Assembly: GCA_958496175.1 (NCBI GenBank)
Contig: OY292274.1
Coordinates: 34,325,482 to 34,389,481, forward strand
Reading direction: 5' to 3'
DNA length: 64,000 nt
DNA from: Sisyra terminalis
Lineage: Eukaryota; Arthropoda; Insecta; Neuroptera; Sisyridae
A program made the position numbers and the translations under genes. Positions 24,480 through 35,565 of this stretch are shown piece by piece. Each line of letters begins with the position of its first letter. Position 1 is the stretch's first letter. The notes under the pieces are model-generated. The model did not search any database. It saw nothing but the letters and a program-made list of their open reading frames with translations, and was not told the DNA's origin.

Positions 24480-26472
24480 ATCTCTGATATATGAATTTTG
24501 TTTTGATGAATTTCAACTATCGAAAGTATCAACTTCTGTTCCACATCATCTACTTCATTTATTTGTGTATTCTTTAGCATTTTTCTAGCTTACCATAAAA
24601 TACTCAGAAGCTGATCTGGACCAAAGAGATAAAAGATCACCGTCGTAACTTAAAAGATGAACGTAAATTCATAGGTGTATGTCCTGTTTTACACTGCATC
24701 TTATCGCTTACGACTCGACAAAATCCAATAAACACTTCATTCTCATAACATTTTTATCAAAGAAAACGCGAGTTTTGTTTTATTTTTATCAATAAAAGCA
24801 GATTGGAAAGACAAAAATATTTCCTTTGGAGAAAACAATTTCAATTCGTTATGGACTTTATTTTTCCTCTAGTTTTTATATATACATATATATCAGTACA
24901 TTTGTTCTCTTGAACAAGTAAATTAAATATTAAACTAACGCCGTTTCTTTGGTTGAATTTAGTTAATTAAATTAATTCAAATTTATGGGACACCTGCATT
25001 TTAATTAGATTTAACATTTTGCTTGAAAAAATTTTTGTTTGTCTAACCGGGCAGCCTTCTTTTTACACTTTACATTAAGAAAAAAATGCATTATTCTGTC
25101 TTTATGGTGAAAAAATGCACGTTATTTTTTACTTATTCTCACTTTTTTCTTTAAATGTAATTTATGATACTCTTTGCTTGCGTTTAATTAGTGACCTTTT
25201 TTGTTTATGACAGAGAAAATTTAATTTATTTTATAACATTTAAGCGTAGTTGTGCCGGCTCTTTTTTTGAATGTTTATTTTAAAATAGTCAGTCACGTTT
25301 TACGTGGAGCGAATTTTCTCTGGTGATAAAAAATTAACTTGTTCAAAGAGTTTGATTTTAATTTAAAAATCTCACGTAGGTGGAGCGTTATTTTGAGAAT
25401 ATGTGCGAGAAAGGCATTTGTTCAAATAATAAAATACATAACCTCTGTTGTCTGTTTAAACATTTAATTGCATTAGGAGAGACAGGAGAGCTTCACAAGA
25501 GGAGTGAAATCTACGCCAGAATGGGTTACGACGACCAACATTGGCCATAAACAAAACTAAAAGCAACCCGGTTAAGGCAAGTAGTCAAGCAAACGTCGCG
25601 CTCTAACGCCGCTACTTAATGTTAGATGAAGAAGAAAGAGGTAAAGTTTCTTGAGGCTATAAAGGACATAACGACGACGCCCCCAACTCTTCCTCAATTT
25701 TAGAAAGCGATGCTATTTCCACCGCACAAAACCACATACACCAACCAACTTGGAAAATTATATATGAAAATGTTCTCTTACCTACCGTTCGTACACAACC
25801 TCATGTACGCATATCTTTCTCATTTTGCAAAATAAATCCTCATAAAGTGATTAAAGACTGCAAGACATCACCTTAATTTTCTTCAACATACTTTTCCCAA
25901 CAGAAAAAAAAAATATCAAGTCATTGCAGAGACATTCATAAGACACAAGAGAAATTCACAAAAAAGCATTTAGCAAATTAAGAGGAACAATTAATTGGGT
26001 CTCCATTTTCCGTAAATTTTCGATGATTTTCGCATTTTTCGTAATAGTCATAAAAGTATATGGTTCGTGTTTGATTACTACAGGTGGTGGTACTTGTTGG
26101 CGTTTATTTAATGTGGTGAGGTTACACGTACATATTAATGTACCTTACCTAAATTATAAGCACAACGACATTCTACCGCCTCCGTTTTCTCCTTATTCTC
26201 ATTTTACTGTAACTCTCATATACTCACAAAATGTATTATTTCATAATTAAAAAGGCCCAAGATGCTTTTACGTAGAAAATAATACGCATATAAATTAACA
26301 TGGTAAATATTTGAAACGTCTCCATTGACGTGTTCTTAATTCCCATCTTTCATATAAACAAAAACTAAAAGGTGAACAAACATTTTACATAGACCGGTCG
26401 TTATCCAACTCCGTCTTGTAAAATTGATTCTCTAGAAAAAAAAATGGTGTGTATACTTATATACGCGCATGA
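24480..26472. other. AT-rich intergenic stretch with one mixed-composition patch
   Basis: 25,480-25,760 is less AT-rich and reads as unique sequence (GACGACGCCCCCAACTCTTC), without a usable ORF or recognisable element. Otherwise nothing is seen. Confidence 0.5.
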
Positions 26473-28424
26473 GAAGTTATACTTCTGCAGTATAATTAAA
26501 AAGATGTTTTCAATTCACTGCCGTAGCCTCTTCCGGTAGTGCCTAAACTGACACACCAGTTATAAGATTTGTGATTACAAAAATATGATACAGTTATAAA
26601 CTCAATTTGCTTTTAATATCAAAATTTAAATATGCAAACGTATGTGTTGCGGTAAAGACAAGGACAAAGAATATAAAGCAGTAAACACATCCATGTGAGT
26701 GGAATACAAATATAATAATATTGTCTCAGTTTTGAATTATCTTGTCATTAGTTTCAACTGTCATTTCGATTCCATTCAATTGCTAATTTTAGTCATTTGT
26801 CAGTCGTGTCAGTGTTTAACTGTGAATATGTCACGGAGAATTACTGGTTTTCAAAATAAGATTAAATTGACTATTTATACATAGACACTGTATGTATACA
26901 TAGTTGGCTGTTTGTACATTCTGTATAATATGTATAGTGCATACACATTTGGCTACTTATACAAAATATATATATATATCATATAACAGGTCATTACAGG
27001 TAGTCCTCGGTTTACGCCGGAGTTCCGTTCCTAAAAGAAAACGGCGTAAACTGAATCAGCGTAAATTACACCTAGTTACAATGGGAGCTAAAGTAAGGTT
27101 TCATCTCGTAAAAAATAGGGTTATGCAGGTATAACGTTATTATATTTGAAGTTTATAAATTAATATAACATGTATAACATAATTAGAATTACAAAAGTAA
27201 AATTATCTAAGAAAACAGTGAAATTTCAAAGAGGTGTTATTATTTCTATGTTGAAGTTCCCGGTTTCGGATCTCTTATATCTTCTTTGAAAAAAGTATCG
27301 AGTGTTAACGGCTTGGATTTTTTTTCTTTCTTTAAGAAATTCAGAATATAATGTTTAATAAATGTACTTATTTCGTAGCAGCTCGGTAAATACGTTATCA
27401 CTGAACGATCAACCTGTTTAGTTATTTTTGTGCTTCCCCAGGGAATCGCAGTGCATACCCAGTTAAACCGACAATTTTGAAAGTGGCGTTATTATGAATC
27501 AGCGTAAATGAAACCAACGTAAACCGATGGCTACCTGTATATGAGTCAACTGTTTATCAATACAACATGGCTCACATGATCGAAAAATACTTATCGAATA
27601 CATTTACCATATAAGAGTAGATTGTTGCCATAAAATATCATGTATTGATATGTATAAATAATCCTAAATAGCAACATAAGAACTAAATTAATGCAATAGT
27701 AATTGTATAATTTATTAACCCATTTATATCTATGTATTGAAATTAATTTTTAATTCAAATGTAGGAAAATATATTGTTTAAAATATTGAATGATTTCAAA
27801 AAATATCTTTCTTTAAATGCATGTTAACTCTCATAATGATAATCAATTATTATAATAGGCAAACGTATGCAATATGTATACATGTTGACAGAGAACAAAT
27901 ATTGTAAATACATACATGTAAGTGAAATACAATCTCAAATTTGAACTGAATGATAGTTGTTATAATTCCATTCTATCAATTGCCAATTTTTACCACAATT
28001 TATAGTTGTATTAGTATTAGGTGCTGAATATTTTACGGGAAGTTACAAGTTGTGTATTTGTATGGATATTGTTTAGAATTTAAATAAAAGATACAAGTGG
28101 CAGTAACTTTTAGAATGATGTAATGACTAATTTTTAAACTTCGTATCTGGTTCGTGAATGTTCGGAATGACCGAGTCCGATTCGTTCCCCCTACCGACAA
28201 ACGGAAAACATATGCGAGCGCTGAGATCGACTTCATCGAATCAATAGAGTGTTTTAGTCATTTTAGTCAGTTTAGTAGGTACCTACTATGTAAAATGCTC
28301 CCAAAAATCGGTCAACTTTTACTCGCTTGAAGTTACTCGCTAACTGTTTGCGAGTAGCGAGTGCCGTCATATTTTATTAAAAATTTAGTTGGATTATTTT
28401 ATGCCACTAAAGAAGTATAACTTC
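26473..28424. mobile_element. Unclassified repeat element II with GAAGTTATACTTC ends
   Basis: The left end GAAGTTATACTTC (26473-26485) and right end GAAGTATAACTTC (28412-28424) are inverted. Partial copies, two of them inverted, occur at 2390-2639, 43690-44050 and 54180-55206. A ~200-bp segment (CATGTGAGTG..., then TTTCAACTGTCATTT...) is present twice in direct orientation, near 26,640-26,840 and 27,860-28,060. No coding region is seen. The Tigger MITE interrupts it. Confidence 0.6.
26995..27539. mobile_element. pogo/Tigger-like MITE with TA target duplication
   Basis: TA at 26995-26996 and 27538-27539 flanks a 541-bp element. Its ends are CAGGTAGTCCTCGGTTTACG and, inverted, CAGGTAGCCATCGGTTTACG. 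TA duplication and a CAGGTAGTCCTCGG end fit pogo/Tigger. It is inserted inside the GAAGTTATACTTC-type element at 26473-28424. Confidence 0.85.
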
Positions 28425-31400
28425 AAAAAGAAAATAAAACAATTTCAGCAGGTCAGACTAATATGACAGCATAACTACTCTCTTCCCGTTCTATACACTT
28501 TTTTTCTAAAATGGAGTCAATTTTTTATCGGTTGCAGAGTAATGCTACTGACAGGAAGTTGTAACAGAAGGTCGCTACGAAAATATTGGGCAAGGGGAAA
28601 ACGAAATCGAGGCCAGTTCACAAGCGCAACTTAAAGGAGCCATCTCGTCCACTTATCTTGGAAATTTATGCAAACCAAACTGACCCTTGAGGCTATTTAA
28701 ATGGCCTGACGAGGTGAACATTTATCATATGTGGGAGACGACTACTGCTTCCGACAAACTTACCATATAACCTCTAACCCCCCATTTCTCTTCCCATAAT
28801 CATTTAAACAAATTTTGAACGTCCACGTACCGTATCGCATTAAGTTTTTCACCCGTCTCGCATATTTATGCTTCAACGTTAGGTATGGATTTTTAACTTC
28901 TTTAAAATCAAGCACAATTAGGTATTAAAGATGTAAAATAAATGAAAGGTCAATGGGACTATGAAAAGAAAAATTAAATTACAAGGGTGAAAAAAAAAAC
29001 TTTCGCTTCATTATTCGGCTTTTGAGCGCTTTTTATAAAAAGTCTCTTTTATGTATTATATCTGTGTATGTAATTTCCTGTATATACGACACGCTTGGAA
29101 TATCCAGGAACATTCTGAACGTTTTGAACGCGTTCATTACGTGTAAACAAGAACGACAGCCGTGTGAATATGTTTGTACAGGGAAATTGATTTACGACAC
29201 CAAAGACTACAAAATAGATCCCTCCGTCCCTATACTCTCGATTAAAGCCGAGAATGCAAAACGGGAGGGTGATTTTGGATGAGATGCAAGGCAAGATGAT
29301 GATAGTATGCAAGTAATGTAACCGTATGTGTATACTCGTATATTTCAGATCAGAGCAAATATTATTACAACACTGACGCTTGAGAATATTTGATTGAGTT
29401 AAAATAAAATTTCTTTTGCTGCGAATTAATTGCATCCCAGCTTCTCATTATTCTGTAACAGTTTGGTTTCCGTTTGTTTTGCAATTAGAGAATTGGATTT
29501 TATTTTATCGATGGGAATCTTCGATATTTCCACGTAAAAAAAGAAACGGGAAACCAAAGAGTTGTGGACGAGAAAAGGCGAAAATCCAGTCAGTGAACAG
29601 TTCCACCAAAGACGGTGAGTAGGTATTCTCAGTTTACGTTAACGTTACCTTTTTACGTGCCTCGTATTTTCTCGGATTTTAGTTTATTGTTGTTCAGTGG
29701 GCTGACGTTGTCGCCAAAGGCATTTTCATTGGGAAACCGGAAAGCGTACGTAGCGAAAGCTTTTGCTTTTTTTTCCGGTCGAAAAGCCATGCCATGAGGG
29801 AACGTGGACGAGTGGGTAACATTTTGCTATTATTATGATTGTATTGTGCTATTGTAGTTTCGTTATTTACTTCATAATAGTTTTCTTTTTCATATTAAAT
29901 GTGTACTTCAAAAAAAAAAAACAACATATACGTATAAAGCTTTCACGTTGATTAAATTATGAAACTTAAAATTTCTTTATTTTATGCAAACAGGTGCTTG
30001 AAAAAATTTATAGCGATATTAACGTTTAAATGTAAATATACCTACCGATGAGTAATCATTTTACAATTTGCTTAAAAGTATTGAAATTTGTAAGTGTTCC
30101 ACAGTTTTCCATTTTCATTTTTAGTTCACAATGCCATTTAGGTATGGGACAACATATACGAAGATGGATTTTGTAAAGGTCTCACGCCTCTTTTAGCAGT
30201 CAAGGAAGAAACGTGTTTGAAAGCGAATCCGTCGTTGGATTCATTCATTTCCTAAGCACACACCTACACACCCATAATGCCTGCATGCGAAATTCGTGAC
30301 ATCGCTAAAAGAGCGAAAATAACGTTCCATCCAACTCCCACTTACCGGTGCACTTACACATACCTTTAGTTTAATTTAATAAATTTATGATATGGTGAGC
30401 AGTTTCTTGTCCGGAAAATTAAATTGCTATTTTACGGTTCATGCTTCATTTTCCTCGAGACTTAGTCGCTTTGGCGCGCAAATGTTTCACGACGATTTCA
30501 CGTCTTTCGCAACGATTTCTCCCGTAGGTACATTCGGTTAGTTGAGAGTTTGTGCCCGTTGGTCTATGCCAGTAGGAAGGTCTAAACGACCGGTCGAAAT
30601 GCAAATTAGCCTTCTTCCCCGCTCTTTATGAAGTTATGCTTAAACTAGCTATTAAATCCTCCCTTGCAGCCACACATATCATCCAATCTTCCCAACCACT
30701 CTCCAATGCTATTTACGATCGCATATTTCAATGTATTTTGTGTGTTTATCTCGAAAACATTTGACCGTTTTAATGGATATCGTGTACTCCATGATCACGT
30801 GGTTCATCCTCGTTTGTATCCCGTTTTTCGTGTTTGAATTGCACCTGACACCGTGCAACATCATCCTCGTCGGCTTTCCTCTTTCGATCGGATTATCATT
30901 TATCATTTGATATGCCGAACACAAATGGCCACCACACAGAAACTAATACCAATATGAAAAGCTCATTTAAAGCTCCAGGTAACTTCATTTATCATTTGTA
31001 TTTACGTGCTTAACGAAAATTGACCATAAAGATTGAACCAGCATCATCCACTTTCCCAAAATAAATGAAATTTTTAAATTTTACTAAATTAAGCCTAAAT
31101 TATTGCAATATGCAAATAAATTATTTCCGTTTCACAACAAATACCATCCATATTTTCAATGGTTCTTGATGATAAAAGTTTCATTCGAAAATCCAACCTC
31201 AACGTTTAACGTTCATGTATTTTGCACAGATTGAAACAGATACTATTGGAAATGCATTTACATAATGTATTCAAAGCATTTTATGCTTTTGAGCTCTTCT
31301 GCATGAACCCAAGGGTCATAGACGCGCAATCAACATTTAGTTAATGTTAAGAAGTTACATACGCTATTCCTTCTACCCCATTATCGATACTTCTATTCTA

Positions 31401-32615
31401 ATAAATTTACATTTCACATAAAATAGAATCATTCAAACGCTTTAAGTCATATGTTCCATTAAATCCCGTACGAAAAATGATTTACAATTTCCAGCATTCC
31501 ATTGATTTATATATATAAAAATGTATCAACGCAACTTTGATATTTTTGAATATTATATCTTTTTTCACTATTACGAAAAAACATCAAATGTGAAAAAAAA
31601 ATCACAAAAGTAAAGATTATTTTTTTCCCAGTAAACTATTTTCTCGTTGCTTTATGATGCTTGAACTAAAGATATTGATCAATTAATTTGCATTTCTTTC
31701 AAAAATAACCTAATTTTAAAATATTTTACTTTTTAATAATCAAAAATAGGTACAATGTTTTATATTCATATTTAAATCTATTTTTACTGTGTAAAACATT
31801 TTAAGCAAAAATAAGATCTTACAAGTATACATGAATATAACGACCCACGTAAAAATTATAGGAAAGCTTATCGTCTTCTTAATTATTCTAAATTATGTAT
31901 GTACACAAAACGTTGAAATTTTAAAACTCTATACCTAGTATGTTATAAACAAGTCAAATTTAAGATAATTTGCAATTCAAATTTCAATTGAGAAATGCTT
32001 TATAAGCTCTTTTTCAATTGAAATAACAAATTACTAGGTAATTATTCATTGCTGTACTTTGAGTAGATATTTTTAAAGTATATTCCTGAAGATTTATTTA
32101 TTTGTTTTTTGCTTTATTATAAACAGTATTTGTGTTTTAGAATAATAACTACTCTATTGTGTAAAAATGTAGAATATAAAAAAAACTAATTCTGCATAGC
32201 ATGCCGACATGTCGTAGATATTAAAAGTAGTAAGAAGTAAACAACTTTATAATTACAATTAAAATATATATGGTCGATATTTTTACAAGAGAATATTTCA
32301 AGTTTTGAAATAACTTATATAGCGTTCAAGGATGCTAGACATTTCCTCAAAATAAACACTAGGACAATTTTCGTCGTGAAATAGATCACAAAAGAAAGCT
32401 AGAACGATGTTTGGAAAAAATGGCTATAATAACCGGACAGATATCCGAAATTTAGTTTTGAAATATAATTTGGGAAGAGTGGGTTTGACTTGGAAAGAGT
32501 AATTGATTTTAATAAGATTATCGATCGGTCTCACTAAAATAACCAATTGCTGCAAGGGGAGCTTTCAGCTGCCCCGTATATGGGGATATATTCACAGCCA
32601 ACGCCATCTCACAGA
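28425..32615. other. Largest low-repeat stretch of the window
   Basis: No transposon ends recognised. Base composition is milder, especially at 28,540-29,300, 29,480-29,800 and 30,150-30,960. ORFs here (up to 128 codons on both strands at 29.0-29.4 kb) overlap each other and resemble no family. It may be intronic or regulatory DNA of a gene extending beyond the window. Confidence 0.4.
29500..29620 (+). other. Possible non-coding exon with GTGAGT donor
   Basis: A less AT-rich stretch ends AAAGACG followed by GTGAGTAGGT, a strong 5' splice site at 29,615. Upstream reads as low-quality open frame. It could be an untranslated exon of a gene whose coding exons lie outside the window. Weak evidence. 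Confidence 0.2.
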
Positions 32616-33355
32616 CATCCATCAAATTAGCATCGTCTTCACTTTTGGAATTTGTAAAAAATAACTACGAAATATTTTGGTGCTTTCTATCCGTTTAAGA
32701 ATAGGTACTGGAAGAAAAAAATTTGTCACTCGCATATTTTTCACAAAAATCCCAAATTATGTATGTTAAGTTGACGTTTAGAGCTTTTCTATAAATATTA
32801 AAATTAAGATTATTTTATTAATTGGCGGCCATTAATTGGTGATTTTTTTATCGTTCAAGAATTTTGGAAGAAAAAAATTAGCCGCTTGTATATTTTCCGG
32901 AAAAACATTATTTAAAGAAAACGCTCGATTTGGACATTTTTCAAATACTGAAATTTCTTTTTTGTTGTGCCATAAATTGGGAGTATTAACTACCGGAAGG
33001 AAGTTAGCGTAGAAAGTTTTGCTTTTTCTAAATCTACAGCAGTTAGTTTCTGAAAACTTATAATTTAAAATGTCGATTATTGAAAATAAAACTTTGTACT
33101 AAAATAAAAAATAATAACTACTGATAAAATTTCTTTTACTCAAAAACTTTCCCCCTATATGCTTCATTAGAATCCAAAGTCTCTCCAAGTCTACAATCAT
33201 TGGTTCATGGAAAATTTACATTTTAAAATGTTTGATTATTAATTAAACAACTATTTTTTTGAAATTTAAATTTTTAGATACTAATTGCTATAAACAGCTG
33301 TAGATCTTAAATCTTAAAAAGCAAAACATTCTATGCTAATTATTTTCCGGTTGCT
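32616..33355. mobile_element. Fold-back element copy, right end lost
   Basis: CATCCATCAAATTAGC, then CACTTTTGGAATTTGTAAAA, mark the left arm. Interior blocks (AAAGCTCGATTTGGACATTT-type, CTACAGCAGTTAGTTTCTGA) match the copy at 3.75 kb. The right end runs into the hairpin region at 33.4 kb without a recognisable terminus. Confidence 0.6.
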
Positions 33356-33387
33356 GGTCACAAGTCTACGACACAAAATAGTTATTT

Positions 33388-33607
33388 TCGATACATATGC
33401 GTAAAGTGAGGTTTTCTAGTAGGATGAAATTGATGCACGAGCTGAAGGGACTAATCATACACAACGAGATCGAGTGCGCTGTGTACCGCCACGAGGCCGC
33501 CAGGCGAGTGGGGGTAGGCGCAAGAGATCAAGTTGTGTATGATAAGTCGCTTTAGCAAGTGTCTCAATTTCGTCCTACTAGGTAGCTCACTTTAAGCATA
33601 AGTATCG
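33388..33607. repeat. Long GC-rich hairpin (imperfect palindrome)
   Basis: The left arm, from TCGATACATATGCGTAAAGT to about 33,473, is matched by the inverse of 33,515-33,607. Shared blocks are CTAGTAGGA(T/C)GAAATTGA, CT(A/T)ATCATACACAAC and AAAGTGAG. The loop (about 33,474-33,514) is very GC-rich for this region. No target duplication was found. It could be a MITE or a transcribed hairpin. Confidence 0.6.
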
Positions 33608-33620
33608 AACAAAATTTTTT

Positions 33621-33956
33621 GCAACGACTGCTTCTAAAGTTCAACAGAAATAGATTGAGAAATTAATTATTGTTATTTATATATGAAAAATTTCAGCTCT
33701 ATAGTAAGAATAATTTATAGAAAAATTATGAATAAAAACAACATTTTAGTTTAAACTACAGTCTAAATAATTACCTGTATTAATTATTTTTTATCAAAGT
33801 TTATTTAGGTATCAATTTATTTTACTTTTCCCCACTATTATTTACTTTTGCTCACGATTTCTGTACTTTCACGCACTCTTGCCACCACGATGAGAAAACG
33901 GCTCTTTATCCCCGCCACACAACTAACGAAAGTTCAACTTTAGAAGCAGTCGTTAC
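33621..33956. repeat. Inverted-repeat segment next to the hairpin
   Basis: GCAACGACTGCTTCTAAAGT at 33,621 is mirrored at 33,932-33,956; 23 of 25 bases pair. It begins 14 bp after the hairpin's right arm. Inside is an ordinary AT-rich stretch. Confidence 0.5.
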
Positions 33957-34099
33957 AAAAAAATCAATTTCAAAATTTTTCGATGGAGATACATTTTAAA
34001 AATTGAGTGGGAGGCAATTCAAAAGAATGATAACAAAATTGGGGGTTACAGTTTGGTATAATAGCCATAATAGCTACAAATCTATCATCTCTAACCAAA

Positions 34100-35040
34100 A
34101 TTTAATTACACCATTAAGTAACTGAAATTACTTTGGGTATCAGTTATTCTTTAAATAAAAGACTTTAATAATTATCTTGTTACTTTAATGATACTTAAAA
34201 AATTACTTTTTTATAGGTTTTATTATTGTACAACACGTTCTTTATAAAGAATTATATTAGTTCCTGAAGAGGTCGGGAAACTGATGAAACGTGTTGAACA
34301 AAGATAAAATTTACAAAAATAAATAAAAAAGTCAAAATTCTTTAAAGAAAGAGAATATAAATTATTATAAACAAACTATGGAAAAGAACCATCAAAATAT
34401 TACTCTTTTACTTACTTTGTATACTATGCTGTATGAATAGACTAAGTTTCGTAATGTTTTAGGTACAGTCGCTACGTAATCAGATAACGTATTTCTTATC
34501 TTCATTAATTTAGGAAAAAGAAAAGAATGTATGTGATGTATGTCTAAAACATTGTAAATACAACACGCTTTAAAAAATGATGGAAGATTAATATAAAACT
34601 ATCTTGGTATATCTGTAAAGGTATCTATATATTTAAGTATTGAATTTTATAGAACTAAGCAAAATAAAACTCTTAATGAAATAGAAAAATATATAAAATC
34701 ATCAAAATATTCCCACAGCTAAGTTGAGTAAAATCATAATAAAACATTTAAAATTTGCCAAAATAAAAAATCACAAATTAAACATTATTTTGTAAAACCA
34801 GAAAGTTAGATACTCCATTTGTTTACTTACTGCAAAGTTTATTTTCAAAAATTTTTTATATAAAAGTATCTTAAATGTCTACAAGTTTCTAAGATACTTT
34901 TTTAAGCTACAAGATGCAGTTATTTTTAAAAAGTATCTAAGAAACTGGTTACTATTAACTAAAAGAGAAAGGAGCTAAAATACAGTAACTTAGATATACC
35001 TTAAAGTATTTCAAAGTAACTAAGATATTTTTTTCGGACA
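34100..35040. repeat. AGTAACT / AGTATCTTA repeat cluster
   Basis: AAGTAACTGAAATTACTTTG, AAAAGTATCTTAAATGTC, TAAGATACTTTTTTAAGC, AAAAAGTATCTAAGAAACTG and AAAGTAACTAAGATATTTTT recur in both orientations. Such AGTAACT-rich sequence is typical of a common hAT-type MITE group. Element borders are not resolved. Similar motifs lie at 43,420-43,600. Confidence 0.4.
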
Positions 35041-35472
35041 GTTCTGACCACTGAATAGCTAAAGGATCAAAAAATTCAAAACTTAAAGTGTAGACTTGGA
35101 CACATCGCGCGCGGCAAAGGAGGAAGCACCACCAATTTAAGGTTATTTTGCTATGTTTTGAGAGCATCAATAATCGGCATAACTTTTGGCACACATTGGT
35201 TTAAATTTTTATCGTCAGGCCTCATCAAAATCTATCGATTGCATATATAAAACGGTAAAATTAGTGAAATAGTTACAGTGAATATGATGGTAGTGGTAAA
35301 AAAAATATATAATTTCGGCCTATATACGTCAAAAGCCAAATTCAAATAAAGAAATCGTATACGATTGAAAAGGACTCAAGAGAGAGACTCTTCTCAAGAA
35401 CAATCGAATAATACCAATAAAACACCATATATGACCGAGTGATGCAATGCTGGGAACCTAAAAGAATGAACT

Positions 35473-35565
35473 CACTATTAAAAAAGGCATTTAGTGGCAT
35501 TTTGAAATCATTACATTTAAATTGCCTTTGATAACTTTAAATTACTTCTAATAGCTTTGATAACC
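35473..35565. repeat. Partial copy of the CTGTTAAAAAAGGC MITE
   Basis: ATTAAAAAAGGCATTTAGTG, followed by GCATTTTGAAATCATT, matches the reverse-complemented right end of the 51,185 element. The other arm is degraded. Confidence 0.4.

Noticed and set aside
29022..29435. Overlapping ORFs of 86 and 128 codons on opposite strands
   Set aside because: They overlap each other, resemble no protein family and have no clear splice or start context; likely chance in a less AT-rich patch.
34262..34330. 3' end of a Penelope-like or other retroelement (CTGAAGAGG...GATGAAACGTGTTG)
   Set aside because: The motif resembles retroelement tails, but it is short, and no coding part or defined border was found nearby.
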